This document shows positions 33,098-44,785 of a stretch of 47,518 bases of DNA, one piece after another (positions within the stretch are counted from its first letter, which is position 1; each line of letters opens with the position of its first letter). The position numbers and the translations under genes were made by a program. This stretch comes from Bacteroidota bacterium (GTDB taxonomy: Bacteria; Bacteroidota; Bacteroidia; Flavobacteriales_D; Crocinitomicaceae), in contig VGFL01000007.1 in NCBI GenBank assembly GCA_016868915.1, forward strand, positions 1-47,518, in the 5' to 3' direction. Under the pieces are notes generated by a model. That model was given only the letters and a program-made list of their open reading frames with translations, was not told the DNA's origin and made no database searches.

Positions 33098-34144
33098 TTA
33101 AGCTAAAAATTCTTTGATATACGGATAATCTTCTTGCATGTATACATCTTCATAGATTTCATGAGCTTCAGGATAAGGTGATTTTTCAGCAAATTCTACA
33201 GACTCTTCAACCTCTTTCTTTACCCAAAGTTCAATATCTTCGATTTCTTTTGGAGTGAGCCATTTCTGGTCTTTAATCACATCCAAACAATGGTCAATCG
33301 GATCTTTATCTATCCATTCGTTAACTTCATCTTTCGTTCTATATTTCTGAGGGTCAGACATTGAATGACCCTTGTAGCGATATGTTCGAATATCCAATAA
33401 AGTTGGCCCGTCGCCCCTTCTTGCCCTTGCCGCTGCCTCCTCAATCGCATCGTGAACAGATTCAGGACTCATTCCATTTACAATTCTTGAGGGCATCTCA
33501 TACGACAAGCCTATTTTAGATAAATCAGTGACATTGGTAGTGCGCTCAACGGAAGTACCCATGGCATAATTGTTATTTTCAATAATATAAATGACCGGAA
33601 GTTTCCATATCATTGCCATATTAAATGTTTCGTGAAGCGCTCCTTGCCGAACAGCACCATCTCCCATTGAAACAAATGCTACATTATCAGTTCCTTTATA
33701 TTTTTCAGCAAAAGCCAACCCTGTTCCCATTGGTATTTGAGCTCCAACTATTCCGTGCCCACCCGCAAAATTCTTTTCTTTATCAAAGAAGTGCATAGAC
33801 CCACCCTTGCCTTTTGAGCATCCCGTTTTTCTGCCAAAAAGTTCAGCCATTAGTACTCGTGGATCTGTTCCTAGGGCAATCGGATGAGCATGATCTCTGT
33901 AGGCCGTCATATGTTTATCCGTCGTTCGACATGCGCTTGCAGTTCCAACTGCAATTGCCTCTTGACCAATATATAAATGGCAAAATCCACCAAATTTTTG
34001 TTGAATATATAATTGCCCTGTTTTTTCTTCAAACTTACGAATCAAAAGCATATCCTTGAACCATTTAACATAGATTTCCTTTGAAAATTTCGGTTTCGGT
34101 AGTGCTTCTTTTTTCTTTGACTCTTTTGCCAATTTCTCTGTCAT
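33098..34144 (-). CDS. pdhA: Pyruvate dehydrogenase complex E1 component, alpha subunit
   Basis: Thiamine-diphosphate-dependent subunit that decarboxylates pyruvate. The TPP motif runs from SMGDGAVRQGALHETFNMA to YIIENNNYAMG. The active-site/phosphorylation-loop region TYRYKGHSMSDPQKYRT matches the alpha subunit of heterotetrameric E1, and GGHGIVGAQIPMGTGLAFA is also typical. Length 348 aa, with a ~17-residue lysine-rich N-terminal extension. The beta subunit must be encoded elsewhere; alpha next to E2 without beta is an arrangement I recall from other Bacteroidota. A -7 promoter motif lies 24 bases upstream of the ATG. Confidence 0.94.
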   Translation of the reverse strand: MTEKLAKESKKKEALPKPKFSKEIYVKWFKDMLLIRKFEEKTGQLYIQQKFGGFCHLYIGQEAIAVGTASACRTTDKHMTAYRDHAHPIALGTDPRVLMAELFGRKTGCSKGKGGSMHFFDKEKNFAGGHGIVGAQIPMGTGLAFAEKYKGTDNVAFVSMGDGAVRQGALHETFNMAMIWKLPVIYIIENNNYAMGTSVERTTNVTDLSKIGLSYEMPSRIVNGMSPESVHDAIEEAAARARRGDGPTLLDIRTYRYKGHSMSDPQKYRTKDEVNEWIDKDPIDHCLDVIKDQKWLTPKEIEDIELWVKKEVEESVEFAEKSPYPEAHEIYEDVYMQEDYPYIKEFLA

Positions 34145-34168
34145 TTTTAGGAATATTTATTTCAATTA

Positions 34169-34176
34169 CAAATATA
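34169..34176 (-). promoter_or_regulatory. -7 promoter motif (TATATTTG) of the pdhA operon
   Basis: The reverse complement fits TAnnTTTG and lies 24 bases before the pdhA ATG, in the 90-base gap after dapA. It predicts a ~20-base leader and makes pdhA the head of a new transcript that may extend through pdhC into the surface-protein genes. No convincing -33 element. Confidence 0.45.
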
Positions 34177-34234
34177 CAAAGGAATTTGAAAATAGATTGT
34201 TAATGTCATTTAAACACTATGATTTATATTTTTC

Positions 34235-35113
34235 TTACTTCAGAATTTTTCTTGTTTCTATTTGGATGCGATTTCTTAGTGAATCGGACACCGGATAGAG
34301 AGGAAGACGCATCGTTTCTCCTGCGATTTTTTGTTCATTTAAAGAAACTTTTACTCCTCCGGGATTACCCTCTTCAAAAAACATTTTTGTAATTGGCAAT
34401 AGCTCATAGTGGGCCTCTCGCGCACGGGGTAAATTTTCTTCAATTGATGAATGAACCATTTCAGCAAATCTTTTAGGAAAAGCGTTGGCTACAACTGAGA
34501 TAACTCCATCGGCACCCGCAGCTATTAACGGCATTGTAAGCGCGTCATCTCCTGATAATACTCCAAATCCGTCTGGTTTGAGGCGAATGATTTCCATGAT
34601 TTGTTCCATATTTCCTGAAGCTTCTTTTACCGCAACCAAATTTGGAATTTCCGCTAATTTTAAGGTGGTAGAAGACAACATATTCGAACCCGTTCTTCCT
34701 GGTACATTATACAATATTATTGGCAATTCAGTTTGGGAAGCGAGGTATGTAAAATGTTTAATTATTCCCTCTTGACTTGGTTTATTGTAGTATGGTGAGA
34801 CAGAAAGAATTCCGTCAACACCAGCAGGAACTTTTTTCAACTTTTCTGCAATGTCATACGTATTATTTCCTCCGATACCGTATACAACTTTTAAGGCCCC
34901 ATTCGTTTCATCAATGACAGTTTTCAGTACCTGTAATTTTTCATCTTGGGAAAGTGTAGGTGATTCACCTGTTGTTCCCTGGACAACTAAAAAATCAGTT
35001 CCATTATCAATCTGATAGCGAACTAAATTTCGCAAGGCCACAAAGTCAATTGAGAAATCCTCCTTGAAGGGGGTTACAAGGGCTACACCTGATCCACTGA
35101 AAATATTTTTCAT
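34235..35113 (-). CDS. dapA: 4-Hydroxy-tetrahydrodipicolinate synthase DapA
   Basis: Condenses pyruvate with aspartate semialdehyde in the lysine/diaminopimelate pathway. Schiff-base Lys163 is in VAVKEASGNM; Tyr135 in ILYNVPGRTGSN; the pyruvate-binding GTTGESPTLS lies near residues 46-55. Length 292 aa is standard. It is the last gene of the operon from 38950, 11 bases after the small unknown gene. Confidence 0.96.
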   Translation of the reverse strand: MKNIFSGSGVALVTPFKEDFSIDFVALRNLVRYQIDNGTDFLVVQGTTGESPTLSQDEKLQVLKTVIDETNGALKVVYGIGGNNTYDIAEKLKKVPAGVDGILSVSPYYNKPSQEGIIKHFTYLASQTELPIILYNVPGRTGSNMLSSTTLKLAEIPNLVAVKEASGNMEQIMEIIRLKPDGFGVLSGDDALTMPLIAAGADGVISVVANAFPKRFAEMVHSSIEENLPRAREAHYELLPITKMFFEEGNPGGVKVSLNEQKIAGETMRLPLYPVSDSLRNRIQIETRKILK

Positions 35114-35124
35114 TTTTCTACCGT

Positions 35125-37616
<2,492 letters not shown>

Positions 37617-38492
37617 TTAGCTATTTTGAACCTTAAGCATGCGATATTTACCTTGCAAATCTTTCATCAATTCAATGTTAACAAAACCCAAATCTTTCAA
37701 TAAGATTACCAAATCCTCCGAACTATCAGGATTTATTTCAAAAAACAACAAGCCTCCTGATTTTATTATTTTTTTCGCATTTAGGGCAATACGTCTGTAA
37801 AAAATTAGGGGGTCATTATTCTCCACAAAAAGTGCAACGTGAGGTTCATGGTCGAGAACATTAGGCTTCAATTTATCTTTATCTTTTTGTGGGATGTAGG
37901 GAGGATTAGACACAACGACATCAAATGAGTCGGGTAAAAATTGATCAAAAGAATCTTTGTTGAGAATATTATGTCTCAAAAATTTACCATTTACCTTATT
38001 TCGACTCGCATTTTCTCTGGCCAAATCAAGGGCCTCCTCGGAACAGTCACTGAAAAGAATTGAAGCTTGGGGTAAATTCACGCCGAGTGCAATTCCAATA
38101 CAACCAGATCCTGTGCATAAATCAGCGATACTGAGCGGGCTTGAATTATCGATAGAATTTAATATTAACTGAACCAATTCCTCGGTTTCAGGGCGCGGTA
38201 TCAATGCCGATGGAGAACAGAAAAGGGTTAGCCCAAAAAATTCAGTTTCACCCAAGATATATTGAAAAGGTTCTCCGATAAGTAGCCTTTTAACAACAGA
38301 ACGAACAAATAATAAATCAGATTCAGATAATCTACTTTCCTGATTCAACAAAAATTCTGAATCCTTCCAGCCCAATCTAATACAAATAATTAATTTAAAA
38401 ATCTTACGAATTTCTGATTCAGAAAAGGATGGACCAAGTTGGTCTTTAACATAACACTGTGTGGCTTTGATAGTATTGGATTGAACAAACAT
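37617..38492 (-). CDS. prmC: Peptide chain release factor N5-glutamine methyltransferase PrmC
   Basis: Methylates the GGQ glutamine of release factors RF1 and RF2. The SAM loop is IADLCTGSGCIGIAL (~123-137) and the substrate-binding motif is NPPYI (~196-200), with the family-specific IPRPETEELV (~98-107). Length 291 aa is typical. Its start overlaps the last base of the preceding NTF2-like gene and ligA follows at 6 bases. Confidence 0.95.
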   Translation of the reverse strand: MFVQSNTIKATQCYVKDQLGPSFSESEIRKIFKLIICIRLGWKDSEFLLNQESRLSESDLLFVRSVVKRLLIGEPFQYILGETEFFGLTLFCSPSALIPRPETEELVQLILNSIDNSSPLSIADLCTGSGCIGIALGVNLPQASILFSDCSEEALDLARENASRNKVNGKFLRHNILNKDSFDQFLPDSFDVVVSNPPYIPQKDKDKLKPNVLDHEPHVALFVENNDPLIFYRRIALNAKKIIKSGGLLFFEINPDSSEDLVILLKDLGFVNIELMKDLQGKYRMLKVQNS

Positions 38493-38950
38493 TAATTTTT
38501 CCTCAATTGTATGAAGGCATCTATTTTTTCATTCTCAATTAATACAGTGAGGTTGTAATAAGAAAGTTTCCATTGTCCATTATTCTTAATACAAATCCCG
38601 CTTCCTCGACAAGTATTCATCCATGTGTCAAGATCTTCATCAAACCAAGCAATTTCCTTATCATCCGAGAAAATCCAATTTCTATTTTTTGAAGTAAAGT
38701 CCCATGCTTTTCCTTTATCAAAATAAGGTTTAGAGAAATTCATAAATTCCTTTTTATTCCATCTTTCGCCAGGTGCCGTACCCAAAAAAACAAAATTGTC
38801 AGATGTTATGTTGAAATATCCATCAAAATTAGCTTTTGCTGCTTGAAGATGCCAATAATCAATCAAGGTATCCAATACAGGCATTCGGTTTTGAGATATC
38901 ATAAACTGATTAAAAATAAAAATAATGATGAATGTTAGAAAAAAACGCAT
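38492..38950 (-). CDS. Secreted SnoaL/NTF2-like protein
   Basis: A 152-residue protein with a signal peptide (MRFFLTFIIIFIFNQFMIS). The mature part has the SnoaL-3/DUF4440-like cone pattern: LIDYWHLQAAKANFDGYF, a helix pair with APGERWNKKEFMNFSKPYF, then strands IAWFDEDLDTW and NGQWKLSYYNLTVLIENEK. Family members include enzymes and ligand-binding proteins; no catalytic residue can be named. It heads the prmC-ligA-dapA operon, with a one-base overlap into prmC. The 194-base divergent gap to the SDR gene holds one weak -7 match on the plus strand (39018-39025) and nothing else I can support. Confidence 0.78.
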   Translation of the reverse strand: MRFFLTFIIIFIFNQFMISQNRMPVLDTLIDYWHLQAAKANFDGYFNITSDNFVFLGTAPGERWNKKEFMNFSKPYFDKGKAWDFTSKNRNWIFSDDKEIAWFDEDLDTWMNTCRGSGICIKNNGQWKLSYYNLTVLIENEKIDAFIQLRKN

Positions 38951-39144
38951 ATTTAATAGATAGAATTAATTACGAAAATAGTCGAAAGAATTGAAAGATT
39001 CATAATTTAAGATTCGTTAAATTTGAAGTTTTCTACGAAAGAAAAAACCGAAATAATACGTTTTTTGTTAATACTGCATTATTTTCTTGACCAACTATTT
39101 TTAATTAATACATTTTCCTTTAGACTAAAGATAAAATTAATTCA

Positions 39145-39906
39145 ATGGGTTCATTTGTATTCATAACAGGAGCTTCCTCCGGATTTGGGGAGGCATGTGC
39201 TGAAATTTTTGCTTCACAGGGGTATAACCTAGTTTTAGTTGCACGCCGAAAAGATCGATTAATTGAATTGTCCAAAAGACTTGAGAGGAACTATGATATT
39301 GAAGCCATAATAAATGAACTTGATGTACGAGATGAAATGGCGGTATCAAAGGTTGTTCATAATTTATCTGATCGGGTCAAATCTCAACTTCAAATTCTTA
39401 TTAATAATGCCGGATTGGCGGCAGGAAGGGCATCAATTGAGTCCGGACTAACCTCTGATTGGAATCAAATGATTGATACCAACTTAAAAGGACTTCTATA
39501 TGTGAGTCAACAAATTATTCCAATATTCAAAAAAAATGGATTTGGACACATATTCAACATTAGTAGTATTGCAGGAAAAGAAGTTTATTCTAACGGTAAT
39601 GTTTATTGTGCGACAAAACATGCCGTTGATTCTCTTTCAAAAGCTATGCGCTTAGAACTAGTAGAATTTGGGATCAAAGTCACAAATATTGCACCTGGTG
39701 CAGCTGAAACAGAGTTTTCACTGGTTAGATTTAAAGGAAATCAAATTAATGCTGATTCGGTTTATGATGGATATAATCCTTTACAAGCTATCGATATTGC
39801 AGAAACAATTTATTTTGCCGCAACGCGACCGAAGCACGTAACGTTAAATGACATAGTAATTATGCCAACAGACCAGGCAAATTCTACCGTATTTCATAAA
39901 AAATAG
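39145..39906 (+). CDS. YdfG-like short-chain dehydrogenase (NADP-dependent hydroxy acid dehydrogenase)
   Basis: Classical SDR of 253 aa with TGASSGFG cofactor loop (~8-15), VARRKDR (the Arg pair suggests NADP), NNAG (~87-90), catalytic Ser in ISSIAG and YCATK (Tyr and Lys). The tail (YNPLQAIDIAETIYFAATRP, IVIMPTDQA) matches YdfG, which oxidises L-allo-threonine, serine and 3-hydroxypropionate-type acids. The substrate here is inferred from family only. It is monocistronic; the 198-base gap after it contains a short A/T-rich hairpin near 39952-39970 but no convincing terminator. Confidence 0.9.
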   Translation: MGSFVFITGASSGFGEACAEIFASQGYNLVLVARRKDRLIELSKRLERNYDIEAIINELDVRDEMAVSKVVHNLSDRVKSQLQILINNAGLAAGRASIESGLTSDWNQMIDTNLKGLLYVSQQIIPIFKKNGFGHIFNISSIAGKEVYSNGNVYCATKHAVDSLSKAMRLELVEFGIKVTNIAPGAAETEFSLVRFKGNQINADSVYDGYNPLQAIDIAETIYFAATRPKHVTLNDIVIMPTDQANSTVFHKK

Positions 39907-40034
39907 TATCATTTTACATGTGTTAATTTGCCTGAAAGCCGTTTTGAAAGGCGATTTTACAGCAAAAAATCTAAGTTTTATCAACAAAACCCTTGATTTT
40001 TCAACATTTTACGTGTTTTTTTTGGTTTTTCAGG

Positions 40035-40063
40035 TTGAGCGCATTGATTATCAGATATATTTG
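40035..40063 (+). promoter_or_regulatory. Strong Bacteroidota-type promoter of the HU gene (-33 TTG, -7 TATATTTG)
   Basis: TTG at 40035-40037 and TATATTTG at 40056-40063 are spaced by 18 bases, close to the reported consensus. The transcript would start near 40068-40070, leaving a ~35-base A-rich leader before ATG 40105. This is the best promoter in the window and fits an abundant protein. Confidence 0.65.
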
Positions 40064-40104
40064 TAGCAGTAAAATTATTTATTAACCCATTTAAACAAAA
40101 AAAA

Positions 40105-40377
40105 ATGAACAAAGCTGAATTAATCGACGCTATTGCTGGCAACTCAGGATTGTCAAAAGCTGATGCGAAAAGAGCATTGGATGGTTTTATCTCTGCTGCA
40201 ACTGGAGCATTGAAAAAAAATGACAGAATTTCATTGGTTGGATTCGGATCTTTTTCTGTATCTAAAAGAGCGGCAAGAAATGGCCGTAACCCAAAAACTG
40301 GTGCTGTTATTAAAATTGCTGCTAAGAAAACAATTCGTTTTAAAGCAGGTACTGATTTATCAAGCAGCGTAAATTAA
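40105..40377 (+). CDS. hup: Nucleoid-associated protein HU
   Basis: A 90-residue HU/IHF-family DNA-binding protein. The family pattern is complete: N-terminal helices (MNKAELIDAIAGNSGLSKADAKRA begins the fold), ISLVGFGSFSVSKRAARNGRNP over the beta arm, and AAKKTIRFKAG at the C-terminus. The arm carries RNPKTG, where E. coli HU has the intercalating proline. The leader directly before the ATG is a run of A residues, common for highly expressed Bacteroidota genes. It is monocistronic with its own promoter and terminator. HU rather than IHF is inferred from the generic family pattern. Confidence 0.96.
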   Translation: MNKAELIDAIAGNSGLSKADAKRALDGFISAATGALKKNDRISLVGFGSFSVSKRAARNGRNPKTGAVIKIAAKKTIRFKAGTDLSSSVN

Positions 40378-40405
40378 TCACTCGATTTTTTTACAATAGG
40401 TAATT

Positions 40406-40429
40406 AGGGAACTTCGGTTCCCTTTTTTT
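40406..40429 (+). terminator. Intrinsic terminator after the HU gene
   Basis: A 7-bp stem (AGGGAAC / GTTCCCT) closes a stable TTCG tetraloop and is followed by at least six T residues. It lies 29 bases after the HU stop and 5 bases before the convergent ccsBA stop (40434), so it also insulates the two genes. Confidence 0.9.
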
Positions 40430-40433
40430 ATGC

Positions 40434-43400
40434 CTACAATTCTTTATATTGTCTATTTCTTAGTGCTGCAATAGCCGTAAATAAGAGAAATGCACCTATT
40501 GTGATATATACCCAATTTGGTAGCTTAGCAAATCCGTCACCTTGGGCATAGGAATGTAAACCAACCAAAAAGAAATTCACTCCGAAAAAGGTAAATAAAA
40601 TAGACGAATACCCCCAAAGGCTTAGTGTATTGAATAGAAACTTCCCACGAAGTGCAGGTATAAATCTCAAGTGTAAGATAATCGCATAAACCAATACTGA
40701 AACAAGAGCCCAGGTTTCTTTAGGATCCCATCCCCAATAGCGGCCCCAGGATTCGTTTGCCCAAATACCGCCGAGGAAAGTACCAATCGTCAACATGAAC
40801 AATCCTATTGTCATTGTCATTTCAGATACAAAGGTTAGCTCATTGATATTTGATGTTACCAAAATACCATTTTTTCGGGTTCTAAAAATATACAGGGCCA
40901 AATTCAGAACCGCCAAAATTGCCGCCAATCCTAAAAAACCGTAACTTCCTGTAATTATGGCAACGTGTATCATTAACCAATAGGATTTTAAAACAGGAAC
41001 GAGTGGTGTGATTTCCGGATCAAGTAGGTTCATTTCTGTAACAAATACCATTAATGAAGCAAGCACTGCCGTGCCTGCTATAATTACTGTATTTTTTCTC
41101 ATAAAAGAAAAGCCAGCTATCATCGTTACCCATGCAATGAAAACAACCGCCTCGTATCCATTGCTCCAAGGAGCATGACCGGAAATATACCAGCGCATTC
41201 CCAAACCGGCTCCGTGATAGAAAAAAATAACTATTAGTAAGAACAATAAAATTTTTCGAATCCATTCAGAAACCTTAAAATATCCTGCATCTGGCCTCGT
41301 AAAAATTCGTATAAAGAAAATTAGTAATAATAAGAATCCCAAGACTAAATAACTTCGGTACGTGTTTTTAAAGATTTCCATTTTATTGTAAGAAACCTCC
41401 AGTTTAACAGCTGTTTCATCAGGAACGATATTTTTCGCAACTTTTCTCTGCCATTCCTTAAATCTATTCAATAAATCTGTCGCCTTACCATATTGTCCAT
41501 CTTGGGCTGCTTGATTGATTGCGGAGAGATATTGCAGCATGAGAGTAGACGAAATAGAATCTGTTTTCGACAGTTCAGCGCTCAAAGGGGTGAACCAACG
41601 ATTTTCTTTATCATTTGACTTTGGAACAATTTTCATGTATCTCCACATAAATATTGATTGGATAACTTCAAATTTCTCACTCAACTTTATCAATTTTTTA
41701 TCAAACTCATTTTTCTTTGAGTCCGCTTTTTTAAATGCTTCCTCGTACTGTTTTAACCACTTGAATTGGCCGTTAGAGTTATCCATCAGATCTTCTAGGG
41801 TAGCAAACTCATTTTTCAACTTTAATTTCTCTCTTAATTGAGCGGGGACTTGAACTATTGGCTCTGTTATCCAATGCATTGGATACATGTGCATACTCAG
41901 TATAGTTTGAACAGCATTTAATTTACCATATTTATTTGATCGGTAAATTTTTCGCAATAATTGATCACACAGAGTATGAAAAGGAATGATCCTACCTGAA
42001 AAATCTTGAACTAGTAAAGTAGCAATATCATTTGAGTGTTCTTCGGATATAACTCGAAATATCGGTTTCTCCCTCGGCTTTTCTGGCGTACTTGTTTGTA
42101 TTTGATTTGATGTTGCTTCACTAGAATGGCCAAGTTCTGAATGATCGTGTCCGTCGTGCATTTCGTGATTATGCTCTTCATTCGAAGTTGCATTTTGTGC
42201 GTAATTGGTTTTTCCAAAAACTAAAAATACAATTAAGAAAATGGTTGCCAGTTGACTTCGTTTTTCTTTCAACTTACCAAGTTTAACATTCAAATCTTTA
42301 AAACGCCCTGTTTTTGCAAACAATGATAGAATCATTCCAATTGTCATTAACAGGTACCCGAGATAGGTAATATTGGTGCCCCACCAGTCGTGATTGACGC
42401 TCAATCGAGTTCCTTCTTCATTTTCAGGAGTATTTGGATCGTCTAAGTCGTATGCAGATTGAAAAAAGCGATAGCCCTGATAATCAATCACGTTATTCAT
42501 AAAAACTTTCGCATTGCGATTCACTTTATTTTTTGAATCTTCAATGGTTAAATCACTCGAAAAGGACGAAGGGGACTCTGAACCGGGATACTTGTCTAGT
42601 TTGAAATCGCGACATTTCATCGCAAACGGCAATTTCATTTCGACGGACCCATATTCAATTTCATAATTTAACCCCTCAAATGCAAACATTGCATGCTCAG
42701 GTATTACACCCATACCACCTTTTAACTGAACAATTTTTTTCGCCTTTCCATCTGTAATTTCAAGCGTTAAATAATCACTTCCTCGATCTTTCTTACCAGA
42801 TGGAACAAGCGTTTTTTTTGCGTTTTTGATGAGTTGTTTAAAAACAAATTGATTGTTACCCGATTGGTATAATGTTGTAGTTTTGAATTCTACCCACGTA
42901 TTTTTGGGAATAATTTGATACAAACTATCTGGAATAGGGGCCCCGGTTTGTCTGGCTTTTTGCATTTCTGACATAGGTAGGTAACGAACATCTAAATCCG
43001 TTTTCATTTCTACCTTACCTCCATTTTCACGCACGTCAATCCCTCCTTGTGGTGTGTTTTTTTTCTCAAATGAGATTGGAACTGAGCCTGCCATTAAAAA
43101 ATCATTTTTTCCCACATAATTGGATTGCATTCCGTTTGTGACAATATCTAAAACACTCGAATTTATTTTAGAATCTATCATTAAGGTATCAACCATCTTT
43201 GATTCAAATTTGACATAATTGATTTCAATTGGTGTTTTATGATTTGGAAATTCAACTGGGATAGAGAATGTATTGGATGTTATTGTTGACATAAACATTT
43301 TTTCATCGTACTTAAACTGCATTTTTCCGTCGTTGATGGAAACTTTCAAATGAGGATCAGCCGAATACATATAATCAACTGACTCTCCTTCTCGAATAAG

Positions 43401-43712
43401 CATGAGTCCCTCAAAACTTATAAATCTAGTAACGCCAGAACCAATTAAAATGACGATGAAGGACAGGTGAAAAGCTAACAGGGCCATTTTTTCTCTCTTA
43501 AACATTTGATATCGAAACATATTCGATATTAAAGTCATCCCAAGATAAACAAGTAAAATTTCAAACCACAAAGCATTGTATATCAATATTTTTGCCGCCT
43601 GTATTCCACTCGCCGATTCAATAAATGTGGCAACTGCAATTGCGATCAAAAAGATAAACATGGCAAGCGCCATCATGCGCATTGAAAAAAAAGCTTTAGA
43701 AAATTTTTCCAT
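40434..43712 (-). CDS. ccsBA: Fused cytochrome c synthase CcsBA (system II; ResB-CcsA fusion)
   Basis: Exports heme and ligates it to CxxCH motifs of c-type cytochromes. The ATG at 43712 is chosen because the longer frame to 43730 uses TTG and is not preceded by a better promoter. N-terminal ResB/CcsB half (residues ~15-480): three membrane helices, a large periplasmic domain and a fourth helix near 455-475. C-terminal CcsA half (~790-1090) has several helices and the heme-handling WWD region WANESWGRYWGWDPKETWA, with external histidines in GHAPWSNGYE and GLHSYAQGDG. Between the halves lies a ~280-residue extracytoplasmic region with a His-rich patch (HNHEMHDGHDHSELGH; bases 42126-42173). Length ~1092 aa; no frameshift. 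Confidence 0.95.
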   Translation of the reverse strand: MEKFSKAFFSMRMMALAMFIFLIAIAVATFIESASGIQAAKILIYNALWFEILLVYLGMTLISNMFRYQMFKREKMALLAFHLSFIVILIGSGVTRFISFEGLMLIREGESVDYMYSADPHLKVSINDGKMQFKYDEKMFMSTITSNTFSIPVEFPNHKTPIEINYVKFESKMVDTLMIDSKINSSVLDIVTNGMQSNYVGKNDFLMAGSVPISFEKKNTPQGGIDVRENGGKVEMKTDLDVRYLPMSEMQKARQTGAPIPDSLYQIIPKNTWVEFKTTTLYQSGNNQFVFKQLIKNAKKTLVPSGKKDRGSDYLTLEITDGKAKKIVQLKGGMGVIPEHAMFAFEGLNYEIEYGSVEMKLPFAMKCRDFKLDKYPGSESPSSFSSDLTIEDSKNKVNRNAKVFMNNVIDYQGYRFFQSAYDLDDPNTPENEEGTRLSVNHDWWGTNITYLGYLLMTIGMILSLFAKTGRFKDLNVKLGKLKEKRSQLATIFLIVFLVFGKTNYAQNATSNEEHNHEMHDGHDHSELGHSSEATSNQIQTSTPEKPREKPIFRVISEEHSNDIATLLVQDFSGRIIPFHTLCDQLLRKIYRSNKYGKLNAVQTILSMHMYPMHWITEPIVQVPAQLREKLKLKNEFATLEDLMDNSNGQFKWLKQYEEAFKKADSKKNEFDKKLIKLSEKFEVIQSIFMWRYMKIVPKSNDKENRWFTPLSAELSKTDSISSTLMLQYLSAINQAAQDGQYGKATDLLNRFKEWQRKVAKNIVPDETAVKLEVSYNKMEIFKNTYRSYLVLGFLLLLIFFIRIFTRPDAGYFKVSEWIRKILLFLLIVIFFYHGAGLGMRWYISGHAPWSNGYEAVVFIAWVTMIAGFSFMRKNTVIIAGTAVLASLMVFVTEMNLLDPEITPLVPVLKSYWLMIHVAIITGSYGFLGLAAILAVLNLALYIFRTRKNGILVTSNINELTFVSEMTMTIGLFMLTIGTFLGGIWANESWGRYWGWDPKETWALVSVLVYAIILHLRFIPALRGKFLFNTLSLWGYSSILFTFFGVNFFLVGLHSYAQGDGFAKLPNWVYITIGAFLLFTAIAALRNRQYKEL

Positions 43713-43727
43713 AAAGTAAATTGGCTG

Positions 43728-43762
43728 CAAATTTAACGATTAATGCTTCTTCTTTTTCAAAA
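43728..43762 (-). promoter_or_regulatory. Promoter of ccsBA (-33 TTTTG, -7 TAAATTTG)
   Basis: On the minus strand TTTTG (43762-43758) precedes TAAATTTG (43735-43728) by 22 bases. The latter lies 15 bases before ATG 43712, which supports that start. The rest of the 237-base divergent gap to menB contains only the menB -7 motif. Confidence 0.5.
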
Positions 43763-43924
43763 TAGTTTCGAAAAAAAGAGTGGTAAATCAAGCTGATTTT
43801 GATTTTTTGAGCATTAATAAAAAAATTAATATCGGGAGAATTCAGAGTTTTACTATTTAACGTTGGTTAAGAGATTCACGTAATGTTTTTAAATAAACAC
43901 ACAAAATATCGCAATGTTTGTTAT

Positions 43925-43932
43925 TACTTTTG
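43925..43932 (+). promoter_or_regulatory. -7 promoter motif (TACTTTTG) of the menB operon
   Basis: Fits TAnnTTTG and lies 17 bases before ATG 43950. Because it falls downstream of the in-frame ATG at 43914, it argues for 43950 as the true menB start. No good -33 match. Confidence 0.45.
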
Positions 43933-43949
43933 TAAATAAATTTCAATTT

Positions 43950-44771
43950 ATGAAAGAGCGCATTTGGCAAAGTCTTAAACAATATAATGATATAAAATTT
44001 GAGTTTTTTGAAGGGATTGCAAAAATAACGATAAATAGACCCAACGTATACAATGCCTTCAGACCGGAAACAAATATGGAAATGCTCGATGCAATGCATA
44101 TTTGTCGCGAAAGAAATGATATAAGTGTCATTATTCTCACGGGTGAAGGTGATAAAGCCTTCTGTTCGGGTGGTGACCAGAATGTGAAAGGAATTGGTGG
44201 ATACATTTCTGAAAATGGTGTCCCCAGATTAAATGTTTTAGACCTTCACAAGGCAATTCGCTCAATTCCGAAGCCTGTTATTGCAATGGTAAATGGTTAC
44301 GCTATTGGCGGTGGTCACGTACTTCATGTTGTGTGTGATTTGACGATTGCTTCTGAAAATGCGCGCTTTGGACAAACGGGACCAAAAGTTGGTAGTTTTG
44401 ATGGTGGATTTGGTTCTAATTATTTAGCACGGCACGTCGGACAGAAAAAAGCGCGCGAAATTTGGTTTTTATGCAATCAGTATAACGCTATTGAAGCTGA
44501 AAAAATGGGCCTAGTAAATAAAGTGGTTCCATTTGAAGAATTGGAAAATACAACAGTTGAATGGTGTAAAACCATAATGAAAAGAAGTCCATTGGCTGTT
44601 CGAATGATCAAACGAGCAATGAATGCCGAATTAGATGGTCAACACGGTTTAATGGAATTCGCAGGAGATGCCACGCTACTCTATTACCTTACAGCCGAAG
44701 CCCAGGAAGGGAAAAATGCCTTTTTAGAAAAAAGAGATCCCGACTTCCAACAGTTCCCTAAATTTCCATAA
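43950..44771 (+). CDS. menB: 1,4-Dihydroxy-2-naphthoyl-CoA synthase MenB
   Basis: Cyclises o-succinylbenzoyl-CoA to DHNA-CoA in menaquinone synthesis. The start at 43950 ([15 protein letters not shown]) gives 273 aa and a family-typical N-terminus. Crotonase-fold landmarks are [20 protein letters not shown] (oxyanion hole), [36 protein letters not shown] (with the MenB-specific Asp) and the C-terminal [13 protein letters not shown]. The GGDQ and FDGG blocks distinguish it from ordinary enoyl-CoA hydratases. It heads an operon with the thioesterase, menF and menD; the next gene starts 14 bases later. Confidence 0.97.
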   Translation: MKERIWQSLKQYNDIKFEFFEGIAKITINRPNVYNAFRPETNMEMLDAMHICRERNDISVIILTGEGDKAFCSGGDQNVKGIGGYISENGVPRLNVLDLHKAIRSIPKPVIAMVNGYAIGGGHVLHVVCDLTIASENARFGQTGPKVGSFDGGFGSNYLARHVGQKKAREIWFLCNQYNAIEAEKMGLVNKVVPFEELENTTVEWCKTIMKRSPLAVRMIKRAMNAELDGQHGLMEFAGDATLLYYLTAEAQEGKNAFLEKRDPDFQQFPKFP

Positions 44772-44785
44772 TAATTTTATCCTCA

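Noticed and set aside
39952-39970. Terminator after the SDR gene
   Set aside because: A GATTTT/AAAATC stem is only 6 bp and AT-rich, with no T-run; too weak to call.
41515-41841. Plus-strand 108-residue open frame inside ccsBA
   Set aside because: Antisense shadow of the ccsBA linker region with no protein-like features.
43914-43949. Longer menB N-terminus from ATG 43914
   Set aside because: The -7 promoter motif lies downstream of that ATG, and the residues added are not family-like.
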